From contig OY987308.1 of NCBI GenBank assembly GCA_963920635.1, positions 9,738,225-9,802,224 on the forward strand: a stretch of DNA of 64,000 bases, read 5' to 3'. The notes under the pieces are model-generated. The model was not told the origin of the DNA. It searched no databases and saw only the letters and a list, made by a program, of their open reading frames with translations. The position numbers and the translations under genes were made by a program. The stretch comes from Pseudeuparius sepicola (lineage: Eukaryota > Arthropoda > Insecta > Coleoptera > Anthribidae). Below are positions 10,220 to 23,829 of this stretch, piece by piece. Numbering within the stretch: the stretch's first letter is position 1; each line of letters starts with the position of its first letter.

Positions 10220-13200
10220 ATTTTTCTTAATTTTTGATCCCCCCGATCGGCACGTACGCACCTGGGTTTTTTCGTTTCTGTGCTTCCCCAGTGTCTAGCT
10301 TGCCAGTGTCTAGCTTGCCTCTAACTCCATTTCGGTAAAAAAATCAAGCTGGCGAAAAATCAATTGTGGAAATTAGAATTTTTCTTAATTTTTGATCCCC
10401 TCGATCGGCACGTACGCACCTGAGATTTTTCGTTTCTGTGCTTCCCCAGTGTCTAGCTTGCCTCTAACTCCAAATTTTTCCAAATTTTTGATCCCCCCGA
10501 TCGGCACGTACGCACCTGGGTTTTTTCGTTTCTGTGCTTCCCCAGTGTGTAGCTTGCCTCTAACTCCATTTTGGTAAAAAAATCAAGCTGGCGCAAAATC
10601 AAATGTGGAAATTAGAATTTTTCTTAATTTTTGATCCCCCCGATTGGCACGTACGCACCTGAGATTTTTCGTTTCTGTGCTTCCCCAGTGTCTAGCTTGC
10701 CTCTAACTCCATTTCGGTAAAAAAATCAAGCTGGCGAAAAATCAATTGTGGAAATTAGAATTTTTCTTAATTTTTGATCCCCTCGATCGGCACGTACGCA
10801 CCTGAGATTTTTCGTTTCTGTGCTTCCCCAGTGTCTAGCTTGCCTCTAACTCCATTTTGGTAACAAAGATCAAGCTGGCGAAAAATCAATTGTGGAAATT
10901 AGAATTTTTCCTAATTTTTGACCCCCCCGATCGGCACGTACGCACCTGTTTTTTTTCGTTTCTGTGCTTCCCCAGTGTCTAGCTTGCCTCTAACTCTATT
11001 TTGGTAAAAAAAATCAAGCTGGCGAAAAATCAATTGTGGAAATTAGAATTTTTCTTAATTTTTGATCCCCTCGATCGGCACGTACGCACCTGAGATTTTT
11101 CGTTTCTGTGCTTCCCCAGTGTCTAGCTTGCCTCTAACTCCAAATTTTTCCAAATTTTTGATCCCCCCGATCGGCACGTACGCACCTGGGTTTTTTCGTT
11201 TCTGTGCTTCCCCAGTGTGTAGCTTGCCTCTAACTCCATTTTGGTAAAAAAATCAAGCTGGCGAAAAATCAAATGTGGAAATTAGAATTTTTCTTAATTT
11301 TTGATCCCCCCGATCGGCACGTACGCACCTGGGTTTTTTCGTTTCTGTGCTTCCCCAGTGTCTAGCTTGCCTCTAACTCCATTTCGGTAAAAAAATCAAG
11401 CTGGCGAAAAATCAATTGTGGAAATTAGAATTTTTCCTAATTTTTGATCCCCTCGATCAGCACGTACACACCTGAGATTTTTCGTTTCTGTGCTTCCCCA
11501 GTGTCTAGCTTGCCTCTAACTCCATTTTGGTAAAAAAATCAAGCTGGCGAAAAATCAATTGTGGAAATTAGAATTTTTCCTAATTTTTGATCCCCTCGAT
11601 CGGCACGTACGCACCTGAGATTTTTCGTTTCTGTGCTTCCCCAGTATCTAGCTTGCCTCTAACGCCATTTTGGTAAAAAAATCAAGCTGGCGAAAAATCA
11701 ATTGTGGAAATTAGAATTTTTCTTAAATTTTGATCCCCCCGATCGGCACGTACGCACCTGAGTTTTTTCGTTTCTGTACTTCCCCAGTATCTAGCATGCC
11801 TCTAACGCTATTTTGGTAAAAAAATCAATTGTGGAAATTAGAATTTTTCTTAATTTTTGATCCCCCCGATCGGCACGTATGCACCTGAGTTTTTTCATTT
11901 CTGTACTTCCCCAGTATCTAGCATGCCTCTAACGCTATTTTGGTAAAAAAATCAAGCTGGCGAAAAATCAAATGTGGAAATTAGAATTTTTCTTAATTTT
12001 TGATCCCCCCGATCGGCACGTACGCACCTGGGTTTTTTCGTTTCTGTGCTTCCCCAGTGTCTAGCTTGCCTCTAACTCCATTTCGGTAAAAAAATCAAGC
12101 TGGCGAAAAATCAATTGTGGAAATTAGAATTTTTCTTAATTTTTGATCCCCCCGATTGGCACGTACGCACCTGGGTTTTTTCGTTTCTGTGCTTCCCCAG
12201 TGTGTAGCTTGCCTCTAACTCAATTTTGGTAAAAAAATCAAGCTGGCGAAAAATCAATTGTGGAAATTATAATTTTTCTTAAATTTTGATCCCCCCGATC
12301 GGCACGTACGCACCTGAGATTTTTCGTTTTTGTGCTTCCCCAGTGTCTAGCTTGCCTCTAACTCCATTTTGGTAAAAAAATCAAGCTGGCGAAAAATCAA
12401 TTGTGGAAATTAGAATTTTTCTTAAATTTTGATCCCCCGATCGGCACGTACGCACCTGAGTTTTTTCATTTCTGTACTTCCCCAGTATCTAGCATGCCTC
12501 TAACGCTATTTTGGTAAAAAAATCAAGCTGGCGAAAAATCAAATGTGGAAATTAGAATTTTTCTTAATTTTTGATCCCCCCGATCGGCACGTACGCACCT
12601 GGGTTTTTTCGTTTCTGTGCTTCCCCAGTGTCTAGCTTGCCTCTAACTCCATTTTGGTAAAAAAATCAAGCTGGCGAAAAATCAAATGTGGAAATTAGAA
12701 TTTTTCTTAATTTTTGATCCCCCCGATCGGCACGTACGCACCTGGGTTTTTTCGTTTCTGTGCTTCCTCAGTGTGTAGCTTGCCTCTAACTCAATTTTGG
12801 TAAAAAAATCAAGCTGGCGAAAAATCAATTGTGGAAATTATAATTTTTCTTAAATTTTGATCCCCCCGATCGGCACGTACGCACCTGAGATTTTTCGTTT
12901 TTGTGCTTCCCCAGTGTCTAGCTTGCCTCTAACTCCATTTTGGTAAAAAAATCAAGCTGGCGAAAAATCAATTGTGGAAATTAGAATTTTTCTTAAATTT
13001 TGATCCCCCGATCGGCACGTACGCACCTGAGTTTTTTCATTTCTGTACTTCCCCAGTATCTAGCATGCCTCTAACGCTATTTTGGTAAAAAAATCAAGCT
13101 GGCGAAAAATCAAATGTGGAAATTAGAATTTTTCTTAATTTTTGATCCCCCCGATCGGCACGTACGCACCTGGGTTTTTTCGTTTCTGTGCTTCCCCAGT

Positions 13201-13413
13201 GTCTAGCTTGCCTCTAACTCCATTTTGGTAAAAAAATCAAGCTGGCGAAAAATCAACTGTGGAAATTAGAATTTTTCTTAATTTTTGATCCCCCCGATCG
13301 GCACGTACGCACCTGGGTTTTTTCGTTTCTGTGCTTCCCCAGTGTCTAGCTTGCCTCTAAATCCATTTTGGTAAAAAAATCAAGCTGGCGAAAAATCAAT
13401 TGTGGAAATTAGA
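10220..13413. repeat. HOR unit 4 (3,194 bp)
   Basis: This is a copy of unit 1 lacking three monomers (431 bp) just after the 15-bp duplication; 3,625 minus 431 gives its length exactly. It keeps the short-monomer pair, the gatcagcac monomer (11456), the 127-bp monomer (11732-11858) and the four-monomer tandem duplication (cgtttttgtgc repeated near 12.32 and 12.90 kb). Private changes include gacccccccg near 10919 and cttcctcag near 12766. Confidence 0.85.
10394..11159. repeat. Short-monomer pair 3
   Basis: 96-bp monomers at 10394-10489 and 11064-11159, spaced 670 bp. Same type as pair 1 and found at offset 9,788 from it. The ggtaacaaag variant between the two monomers (10859) matches 1071. 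Confidence 0.9.
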
Positions 13414-16400
13414 ATTTTTCTTAATTTTTGATCCCCCCGATCGGCACGTACGCACCTGGGTTTTTTCGTTTCTGTGCTTCCCCATTGTCTAGCTTGCCAG
13501 TGTCTAGCTTGCCTCTAACTCCATTTCGGTAAAAAAATCAAGCTGGCGAAAAATCAATTGTGGAAATTAGAATTTTTCTTAATTTTTGATCCCCCCGATT
13601 GGCACGTACGCACCTGAGATTTTTCGTTTCTGTGCTTCCCCAGTGTCTAGCTTGCCTCTAACTCCATTTCGGTAAAAAAATCAAGCTGGCGAAAAATCAA
13701 TTGTGGAAATTAGAATTTTTCTTAATTTTTGATCCCCCCGATTGGCACGTACGCACCTGAGATTTTTCGTTTCTGTGCTTCCCCAGTGTCTAGCTTGCCT
13801 CTAACTCCATTTTGGTAACAAAAATCAAGCTGGCGAAAAATCAATTGTGGAAATTAGAATTTTTCCTAATTTTTGATCCCCTCGATCGGCACGTACGCAC
13901 CTGAGATTTTTCGTTTCTGTGCTTCCCCAGTATCTAGCTTGCCTCTAACTCTATTTTGGTAAAAAAAATCAAGCTGGCGAAAAATCAATTGTGGAAATTA
14001 GAATTTTTCTTAATTTTTGATCCCCTCGATCGGCACGTACGCACCTGAGATTTTTCGTTTCTGTGCTTCCCCAGTGTCTAGCTTGCCTCTAACTCCAAAT
14101 TTTTCCAAATTTTTGATCCCCCCGATCGGCACGTACGCACCTGGGTTTTTTCGTTTCTGTGCTTCCCCAGTGTGTAGCTTGCCTCTAACTCCATTTTGGT
14201 AAAAAAATCAAGCTGGCGCAAAATCAAATGTGGAAATTAGAATTTTTCTTAATTTTTGATCCCCCCGATTGGCACGTACGCACCTGAGATTTTTCGTTTC
14301 TGTGCTTCCCCAGTGTCTAGCTTGCCTCTAACTCCATTTCGGTAAAAAAATCAAGCTGGCGAAAAATCAATTGTGGAAATTAGAATTTTTCTTAATTTTT
14401 GATCCCCTCGATCGGCACGTACGCACCTGAGATTTTTCGTTTCTGTGCTTCCCCAGTGTCTAGCTTGCCTCTAACTCCATTTTGGTAACAAAGATCAAGC
14501 TGGCGAAAAATCAATTGTGGAAATTAGAATTTTTCCTAATTTTTGATCCCCCCGATCGGCACGTACGCACCTGTTTTTTTTCGTTTCTGTGCTTCCCCAG
14601 TGTCTAGCTTGCCTCTAACTCTATTTTGGTAAAAAAAATCAAGCTGGCGAAAAATCAATTGTGGAAATTAGAATTTTTCTTAATTTTTGATCCCCTCGAT
14701 CGGCACGTACGCACCTGAGATTTTTCGTTTCTGTGCTTCCCCAGTGTCTAGCTTGCCTCTAACTCCAAATTTTTCCAAATTTTTGATCCCCCCGATCGGC
14801 ACGTACGCACCTGGGTTTTTTCGTTTCTGTGCTTCCCCAGTGTGTAGCTTGCCTCTAACTCCATTTTGGTAAAAAAATCAAGCTGGCGAAAAATCAAATG
14901 TGGAAATTAGAATTTTTCTTAATTTTTGATCCCCCCGATCGGCACGTACGCACCTGGGTTTTTTCGTTTCTGTGCTTCCCCAGTGTCTAGCTTGCCTCTA
15001 ACTCCATTTCGGTAAAAAAATCAAGCTGGCGAAAAATCAATTGTGGAAATTAGAATTTTTCCTAATTTTTGATCCCCTCGATCAGCACGTACACACCTGA
15101 GATTTTTCGTTTCTGTGCTTCCCCAGTGTCTAGCTTGCCTCTAACTCCATTTTGGTAAAAAAATCAAGCTGGCGAAAAATCAATTGTGGAAATTAGAATT
15201 TTTCCTAATTTTTGATCCCCTCGATCGGCACGTACGCACCTGAGATTTTTCGTTTCTGTGCTTCCCCAGTATCTAGCTTGCCTCTAACGCCATTTTGGTA
15301 AAAAAATCAAGCTGGCGAAAAATCAATTGTGGAAATTAGAATTTTTCTTAAATTTTGATCCCCCCGATCGGCACGTACGCACCTGAGTTTTTTCGTTTCT
15401 GTACTTCCCCAGTATCTAGCATGCCTCTAACGCTATTTTGGTAAAAAAATCAATTGTGGAAATTAGAATTTTTCTTAATTTTTGATCCCCCCGATCGGCA
15501 CGTATGCACCTGAGTTTTTTCATTTCTGTACTTCCCCAGTATCTAGCATGCCTCTAACGCTATTTTGGTAAAAAAATCAAGCTGGCGAAAAATCAAATGT
15601 GGAAATTAGAATTTTTCTTAATTTTTGATCCCCCCGATCGGCACGTACGCACCTGGGTTTTTTCGTTTCTGTGCTTCCCCAGTGTCTAGCTTGCCTCTAA
15701 CTCCATTTCGGTAAAAAAATCAAGCTGGCGAAAAATCAATTGTGGAAATTAGAATTTTTCTTAATTTTTGATCCCCCCGATTGGCACGTACGCACCTGGG
15801 TTTTTTCGTTTCTGTGCTTCCCCAGTGTGTAGCTTGCCTCTAACTCAATTTTGGTAAAAAAATCAAGCTGGCGAAAAATCAATTGTGGAAATTATAATTT
15901 TTCTTAAATTTTGATCCCCCCGATCGGCACGTACGCACCTGAGATTTTTCGTTTTTGTGCTTCCCCAGTGTCTAGCTTGCCTCTAACTCCATTTTGGTAA
16001 AAAAATCAAGCTGGCGAAAAATCAATTGTGGAAATTAGAATTTTTCTTAAATTTTGATCCCCCGATCGGCACGTACGCACCTGAGTTTTTTCATTTCTGT
16101 ACTTCCCCAGTATCTAGCATGCCTCTAACGCTATTTTGGTAAGAAAATCAAGCTGGCGAAAAATCAAATGTGGAAATTAGAATTTTTCTTAATTTTTGAT
16201 CCCCCCGATCGGCACGTACGCACCTGGGTTTTTTCGTTTCTGTGCTTCCCCAGTGTCTAGCTTGCCTCTAACTCCATTTTGGTAAAAAAATCAAGCTGGC
16301 GAAAAATCAACTGTGGAAATTAGAATTTTTCTTAATTTTTGATCCCCCCGATCGGCACGTACGCACCTGGGTTTTTTCGTTTCTGTGCTTCCCCAGTGTC

Positions 16401-16467
16401 TAGCTTGCCTCTAAATCCATTTTGGTAAAAAAATCAAGCTGGCGAAAAATCAATTGTGGAAATTAGA
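13414..16467. repeat. HOR unit 5 (3,054 bp)
   Basis: This is a copy of unit 1 at offset 13,413 that keeps its start, short-monomer pair and gatcagcac monomer (15081) but has one copy, not two, of the four-monomer block near 15.9 kb; 3,625 minus 571 gives the observed length. The variant ggtaagaaaatc at 16138 is shared with 20033 and marks the start of the 3,895-bp tandem relationship. Confidence 0.85.
14019..14784. repeat. Short-monomer pair 4
   Basis: 96-bp monomers at 14019-14114 and 14689-14784, spaced 670 bp, at offset 3,625 from pair 3 and 13,413 from pair 1. Both junctions read ctaactccaaattttt. Confidence 0.9.
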
Positions 16468-19400
16468 ATTTTTCTTAATTTTTGATCCCCCCGATCGGCA
16501 CGTACGCACCTGGGTTTTTTCGTTTCTGTGCTTCCCCAGTGTCTAGCTTGCCTCTAACTCCATTTCGGTAAAAAAATCAAGCTGGCGAAAAATCAATTGT
16601 GGAAATTAGAATTTTTCTTAATTTTTGATCCCCCCGATTGGCACATACGCACCTGAGATTTTTCGTTTCTGTGCTTCCCCAGTGTCTAGCTTGCCTCTAA
16701 CTCCATTTCGGTAAAAAAATCAAGCTGGCGAAAAATCAATTGTGGAAATTAGAATTTTTCTTAATTTTTGATCCCCCCGATTGGCACGTACGCAAATGAG
16801 ATTTTTCGTTTCTGTGCTTCCCCAGTGTCTAGCTTGCCTCTAACTCCATTTTGGTAACAAAAATCAAGCTGGCGAAAAATCAATTGTGGAAATTAGAATT
16901 TTTCCTAATTTTTGATCCCCTCGATCGGCACGTACGCACCTGAGATTTTTCGTTTCTGTGCTTCCCCAGTATCTAGCTTGCCTCTAACTCCATTTCGGTA
17001 AAAAAATCAAGCTGGCGAAAAATCAATTGTGGAAATTAGAATTTTTCTTAATTTTTGATCCCCCCGATTGGCACGTACGCACCTGAGATTTTTCGTTTCT
17101 GTGCTTCCCCAGTGTCTAGCTTGCCTCTAACTCCATTTTGGTAACAAAAATCAAGCTGGCGAAAAATCAATTGTGGAAATTAGAATTTTTCTTAAATTTT
17201 GATCCCCCGATCGGCACGTACGCACCTGAGTTTTTTCATTTCTGTACTTCCCCAGTATCTAGCATGCCTCTAACGCTATTTTGGTAAAAAAATCAAGCTG
17301 GCGAAAAATCAAATGTGGAAATTAGAATTTTTCTTAATTTTTGATCCCCCCGATCGGCACGTACGCACCTGGGTTTTTTCGTTTCTGTGCTTCCCCAGTG
17401 TCTAGCTTGCCTCTAACTCCATTTTGGTAAAAAAATCAAGCTGGCGAAAAATCAATTGTGGAAATTAGAATTTTTCTTAATTTTTGATCCCCTCGATCGG
17501 CACGTACCCACCTGAGATTTTTCGTTTCTGTGCTTCCCCAGTGTCTAGCTTGCCTCTAACTCCATTTTGGTAACAAAGATCAAGCTGGCGAAAAATCAAT
17601 TGTGGAAATTAGAATTTTTCCTAATTTTTGATCCCCCCGATCGGCACGTACGCACCTGTTTTTTTTCGTTTCTGTGCTTCCCCAGTGTCTAGCTTGCCTC
17701 TAACTCTATTTTGGTAAAAAAAATCAAGCTGGCGAAAAATCAATTGTGGAAATTAGAATTTTTCTTAATTTTTGATCCCCTCGATCGGCACGTACGCACC
17801 TGAGATTTTTCGTTTCTGTGCTTCCCCAGTGTCTAGCTTGCCTCTAACTCCAAATTTTTCCAAATTTTTGATCCCCCCGATCGGCACGTACGCACCTGGG
17901 TTTTTTCGTTTCTGTGCTTCCCCAGTGTGTAGCTTGCCTCTAACTCCATTTTGGTAAAAAAATCAAGCTGGCGAAAAATCAATTGTGGAAATTAGAATTT
18001 TTCCTAATTTTTGATCCCCTCGATCGGCACGTACGCACCTGAGATTTTTCGTTTCTGTGCTTCCCCAGTGTCTAGCTTGCCTCTAACTCCATTTTGGTAA
18101 AAAAATCAAGCTGGCGAAAAATCAATTGTGGAAATTAGAATTTTTCATAATTTTTGATCCCCCCGATCGGCACGTACGCACCTGGGTTTTTTCGTTTCTT
18201 TGCTTCCCCAGTGTCTAGCTTGCCTCTAACTCCATTTTGGTAAAAAAATCAAGCTGGCGAAAAATCAATTGTGGAAATTAGAATTTTTCCTAATTTTTGA
18301 TCCCTTCGATCGGCACGTACGCACCTGAGATTTTTCGTTTCTGTGCTTCCCCAGTATCTAGCTTGCCTCTAACGCCATTTTGGTAAAAAAATCAAGCTGG
18401 CGAAAAATCAATTGTGGAAATTAGAATTTTTCTTAATTTTTGATCCCCTCGATCGGCACGTACGCACCTGAGATTTTTCGTTTCTGTGCTTCCCCAGTGT
18501 CTAGCTTGCCTCTAACTCAAAATTTTTCCAAATTTTTGATCCCCCCGATCGGCACGTACGCACCTGGGTTTTTTCGTTACTGTGCTTCCCCAGTGTGTAG
18601 CTTGCCTCTAACTCCATTTTGGTAAAAAAATCAAGCTGGCGAAAAATCAATTGTGGACATTAGAATTTTTCTTAAATTTTGATCCCCCGATCGGCACGTA
18701 TGCACCTGAGTTTTTTCATTTCTGTACTTCCCCAGTATCTAGCATGCCTCTAACGCTATTTTGGTAAAAAAATCAAGCTGGCGAAAAATCAAATGTGGAA
18801 ATTAGAATTTTTCTTAATTTTTGATCCCCCCGATCGGCACGTACGCACCTGGGTTTTTTCGTTTCTGTGCTTCCCCAGTGTCTAGCTTGCCTCTAACTCC
18901 ATTTCGGTAAAAAAATCAAGCTGGCGAAAAATCAATTGTGGAAATTAGAATTTTTCCTAATTTTTGATCCCCTCGATCAGCACGTACACACCTGAGATTT
19001 TTCGTTTCTGTGCTTCCCCAGTGTCTAGCTTGCCTCTAACTCCATTTCGGTAAAAAAATCAAGCTGGCGAAAAATCAATTGTGGAAATTAGAATTTTTCC
19101 TAATTTTTGATCCCCTCGATCGGCACGTACGCACCTGAGATTTTTCGTTTCTGTGCTTCCCCAGTATCTAGCTTGCCTCTAACGCCATTTTGGTAAAAAA
19201 ATCAAGCTGGCGAAAAATCAATTGTGGAAATTAGAATTTTTCTTAAATTTTGATCCCCCCGATCGGCACGTACGCACCTGAGTTTTTTCGTTTCTGTACT
19301 TCCCCAGTATCTAGCATGCCTCTAACGCTATTTTGGTAAAAAAATCAATTGTGGAAATTAGAATTTTTCTTAATTTTTGATCCCCCCGATCGGCACGTAT

Positions 19401-20362
19401 GCACCTGAGTTTTTTCATTTCTGTACTTCCCCAGTATCTAGCATGCCTCTAACGCTATTTTGGTAAAAAAATCAAGCTGGCGAAAAATCAAATGTGGAAA
19501 TTAGAATTTTTCTTAATTTTTGATCCCCCCGATCGGCACGTACGCACCTGGGTTTTTTCGTTTCTGTGCTTCCCCAGTGTCTAGCTTGCCTCTAACTCCA
19601 TTTCGGTAAAAAAATCAAGCTGGCGAAAAATCAATTGTGGAAATTAGAATTTTTCTTAATTTTTGATCCCCCCGATTGGCACGTACGCACCTGGGTTTTT
19701 TCGTTTCTGTGCTTCCCCAGTGTGTAGCTTGCCTCTAACTCAATTTTGGTAAAAAAATCAAGCTGGCGAAAAATCAATTGTGGAAATTATAATTTTTCTT
19801 AAATTTTGATCCCCCCGATCGGCACGTACGCACCTGAGATTTTTCGTTTTTGTGCTTCCCCAGTGTCTAGCTTGCCTCTAACTCCATTTTGGTAAAAAAA
19901 TCAAGCTGGCGAAAAATCAATTGTGGAAATTAGAATTTTTCTTAAATTTTGATCCCCCGATCGGCACGTACGCACCTGAGTTTTTTCATTTCTGTACTTC
20001 CCCAGTATCTAGCATGCCTCTAACGCTATTTTGGTAAGAAAATCAAGCTGGCGAAAAATCAAATGTGGAAATTAGAATTTTTCTTAATTTTTGATCCCCC
20101 CGATCGGCACGTACGCACCTGGGTTTTTTCGTTTCTGTGCTTCCCCAGTGTCTAGCTTGCCTCTAACTCCATTTTGGTAAAAAAATCAAGCTGGCGAAAA
20201 ATCAACTGTGGAAATTAGAATTTTTCTTAATTTTTGATCCCCCCGATCGGCACGTACGCACCTGGGTTTTTTCGTTTCTGTGCTTCCCCAGTGTCTAGCT
20301 TGCCTCTAAATCCATTTTGGTAAAAAAATCAAGCTGGCGAAAAATCAATTGTGGAAATTAGA
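16468..20362. repeat. HOR unit 6 (3,895 bp)
   Basis: In phase with units 1-5 but without the 15-bp duplication. It holds a short-monomer pair at 17774-18537 spaced 668 bp, a gatcagcac monomer (18976) and a 127-bp monomer (19252-19378). Its middle copies 5.47-7.6 kb at offset 12,130, for example tcccttcgat at 6171 and 18301. Confidence 0.85.
17774..18537. repeat. Short-monomer pair 5
   Basis: 96-bp monomers at 17774-17869 and 18442-18537, spaced 668 bp, of the pair-2 type (ctaactcaaaattttt in the second). The full-length monomer after the second has the cgttactgtgc change (18576) that is shared only with pair 6. Confidence 0.9.
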
Positions 20363-23300
20363 ATTTTTCTTAATTTTTGATCCCCCCGATCGGCACGTAC
20401 GCACCTGGGTTTTTTCGTTTCTGTGCTTCCCCAGTGTCTAGCTTGCCTCTAACTCCATTTCGGTAAAAAAATCAAGCTGGCGAAAAATCAATTGTGGAAA
20501 TTAGAATTTTTCTTAATTTTTGATCCCCCCGATTGGCACATACGCACCTGAGATTTTTCGTTTCTGTGCTTCCCCAGTGTCTAGCTTGCCTCTAACTCCA
20601 TTTCGGTAAAAAAATCAAGCTGGCGAAAAATCAATTGTGGAAATTAGAATTTTTCTTAATTTTTGATCCCCCCGATTGGCACGTACGCAAATGAGATTTT
20701 TCGTTTCTGTGCTTCCCCAGTGTCTAGCTTGCCTCTAACTCCATTTTGGTAACAAAAATCAAGCTGGCGAAAAATCAATTGTGGAAATTAGAATTTTTCC
20801 TAATTTTTGATCCCCTCGATCGGCACGTACGCACCTGAGATTTTTCGTTTCTGTGCTTCCCCAGTATCTAGCTTGCCTCTAACTCCATTTCGGTAAAAAA
20901 ATCAAGCTGGCGAAAAATCAATTGTGGAAATTAGAATTTTTCTTAATTTTTGATCCCCCCGATTGGCACGTACGCACCTGAGATTTTTCGTTTCTGTGCT
21001 TCCCCAGTGTCTAGCTTGCCTCTAACTCCATTTTGGTAACAAAAATCAAGCTGGCGAAAAATCAATTGTGGAAATTAGAATTTTTCTTAAATTTTGATCC
21101 CCCGATCGGCACGTACGCACCTGAGTTTTTTCATTTCTGTACTTCCCCAGTATCTAGCATGCCTCTAACGCTATTTTGGTAAAAAAATCAAGCTGGCGAA
21201 AAATCAAATGTGGAAATTAGAATTTTTCTTAATTTTTGATCCCCCCGATCGGCACGTACGCACCTGGGTTTTTTCGTTTCTGTGCTTCCCCAGTGTCTAG
21301 CTTGCCTCTAACTCCATTTTGGTAAAAAAATCAAGCTGGCGAAAAATCAATTGTGGAAATTAGAATTTTTCTTAATTTTTGATCCCCTCGATCGGCACGT
21401 ACCCACCTGAGATTTTTCGTTTCTGTGCTTCCCCAGTGTCTAGCTTGCCTCTAACTCCATTTTGGTAACAAAGATCAAGCTGGCGAAAAATCAATTGTGG
21501 AAATTAGAATTTTTCCTAATTTTTGATCCCCCCGATCGGCACGTACGCACCTGTTTTTTTTCGTTTCTGTGCTTCCCCAGTGTCTAGCTTGCCTCTAACT
21601 CTATTTTGGTAAAAAAAATCAAGCTGGCGAAAAATCAATTGTGGAAATTAGAATTTTTCTTAATTTTTGATCCCCTCGATCGGCACGTACGCACCTGAGA
21701 TTTTTCGTTTCTGTGCTTCCCCAGTGTCTAGCTTGCCTCTAACTCCAAATTTTTCCAAATTTTTGATCCCCCCGATCGGCACGTACGCACCTGGGTTTTT
21801 TCGTTTCTGTGCTTCCCCAGTGTGTAGCTTGCCTCTAACTCCATTTTGGTAAAAAAATCAAGCTGGCGAAAAATCAATTGTGGAAATTAGAATTTTTCCT
21901 AATTTTTGATCCCCTCGATCGGCACGTACGCACCTGAGATTTTTCGTTTCTGTGCTTCCCCAGTGTCTAGCTTGCCTCTAACTCCATTTTGGTAAAAAAA
22001 TCAAGCTGGCGAAAAATCAATTGTGGAAATTAGAATTTTTCATAATTTTTGATCCCCCCGATCGGCACGTACGCACCTGGGTTTTTTCGTTTCTTTGCTT
22101 CCCCAGTGTCTAGCTTGCCTCTAACTCCATTTTGGTAAAAAAATCAAGCTGGCGAAAAATCAATTGTGGAAATTAGAATTTTTCCTAATTTTTGATCCCT
22201 TCGATCGGCACGTACGCACCTGAGATTTTTCGTTTCTGTGCTTCCCCAGTATCTAGCTTGCCTCTAACGCCATTTTGGTAAAAAAATCAAGCTGGCGAAA
22301 AATCAATTGTGGAAATTAGAATTTTTCTTAATTTTTGATCCCCTCGATCGGCACGTACGCACCTGAGATTTTTCGTTTCTGTGCTTCCCCAGTGTCTAGC
22401 TTGCCTCTAACTCAAAATTTTTCCAAATTTTTGATCCCCCCGATCGGCACGTACGCACCTGGGTTTTTTCGTTACTGTGCTTCCCCAGTGTGTAGCTTGC
22501 CTCTAACTCCATTTTGGTAAAAAAATCAAGCTGGCGAAAAATCAATTGTGGACATTAGAATTTTTCTTAAATTTTGATCCCCCGATCGGCACGTATGCAC
22601 CTGAGTTTTTTCATTTCTGTACTTCCCCAGTATCTAGCATGCCTCTAACGCTATTTTGGTAAAAAAATCAAGCTGGCGAAAAATCAAATGTGGAAATTAG
22701 AATTTTTCTTAATTTTTGATCCCCCCGATCGGCACGTACGCACCTGGGTTTTTTCGTTTCTGTGCTTCCCCAGTGTCTAGCTTGCCTCTAACTCCATTTC
22801 GGTAAAAAAATCAAGCTGGCGAAAAATCAATTGTGGAAATTAGAATTTTTCCTAATTTTTGATCCCCTCGATCAGCACGTACACACCTGAGATTTTTCGT
22901 TTCTGTGCTTCCCCAGTGTCTAGCTTGCCTCTAACTCCATTTCGGTAAAAAAATCAAGCTGGCGAAAAATCAATTGTGGAAATTAGAATTTTTCCTAATT
23001 TTTGATCCCCTCGATCGGCACGTACGCACCTGAGATTTTTCGTTTCTGTGCTTCCCCAGTATCTAGCTTGCCTCTAACGCCATTTTGGTAAAAAAATCAA
23101 GCTGGCGAAAAATCAATTGTGGAAATTAGAATTTTTCTTAAATTTTGATCCCCCCGATCGGCACGTACGCACCTGAGTTTTTTCGTTTCTGTACTTCCCC
23201 AGTATCTAGCATGCCTCTAACGCTATTTTGGTAAAAAAATCAATTGTGGAAATTAGAATTTTTCTTAATTTTTGATCCCCCCGATCGGCACGTATGCACC

Positions 23301-23829
23301 TGAGTTTTTTCATTTCTGTACTTCCCCAGTATCTAGCATGCCTCTAACGCTATTTTGGTAAAAAAATCAAGCTGGCGAAAAATCAAATGTGGAAATTAGA
23401 ATTTTTCTTAATTTTTGATCCCCCCGATCGGCACGTACGCACCTGGGTTTTTTCGTTTCTGTGCTTCCCCAGTGTCTAGCTTGCCTCTAACTCCATTTCG
23501 GTAAAAAAATCAAGCTGGCGAAAAATCAATTGTGGAAATTAGAATTTTTCTTAATTTTTGATCCCCCCGATTGGCACGTACGCACCTGGGTTTTTTCGTT
23601 TCTGTGCTTCCCCAGTGTGTAGCTTGCCTCTAACTCAATTTTGGTAAAAAAATCAAGCTGGCGAAAAATCAATTGTGGAAATTATAATTTTTCTTAAATT
23701 TTGATCCCCCCGATCGGCACGTACGCACCTGAGATTTTTCGTTTTTGTGCTTCCCCAGTGTCTAGCTTGCCTCTAACTCCATTTTGGTAAAAAAATCAAG
23801 CTGGCGAAAAATCAATTGTGGAAATTAGA
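20363..23829. repeat. HOR unit 7 (3,467 bp)
   Basis: Tandem copy of unit 6 at +3,895, broken off near 23.82 kb, where the sequence switches into unit 8. It contains the last short-monomer pair of the window (21669-22432), a gatcagcac monomer (22871) and a 127-bp monomer (23147-23273). Confidence 0.85.
21669..22432. repeat. Short-monomer pair 6 (last in window)
   Basis: 96-bp monomers at 21669-21764 and 22337-22432, an exact +3,895 copy of pair 5 including cgttactgtgc at 22471. No further 96-bp monomer was seen in the remaining 41 kb. Confidence 0.9.

Larger units (their letters stand above)
14880..23820. repeat. 3,895-bp tandem HOR, about 2.3 copies
   Basis: Independent markers all recur at exactly 3,895 bp: gatcagcac at 15081, 18976 and 22871; ggtaagaaaa at 16138 and 20033; gcacatacgc at 16641 and 20536; cgcaaatgag at 16791 and 20686; gttactgtgc at 18576 and 22471. 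Homology starts near 14.88 kb, just after a short-monomer pair, and the third copy stops near 23.82 kb. One difference is tccattttgg at about 15147 versus tccatttcgg in the later two copies. Confidence 0.9.

Noticed and set aside
604..22520. Twelve 61-codon open frames (604, 1274, 5642, 6310, 10392, 11062, 14017, 14687, 17772, 18440, 21667, 22335) as protein genes
   Set aside because: They start at TTG, consist of two copies of the satellite segment, end in ordinary monomer sequence and exist only because of the 47-bp deletion. There is no promoter, no homology I recognise and no sign of coding constraint.
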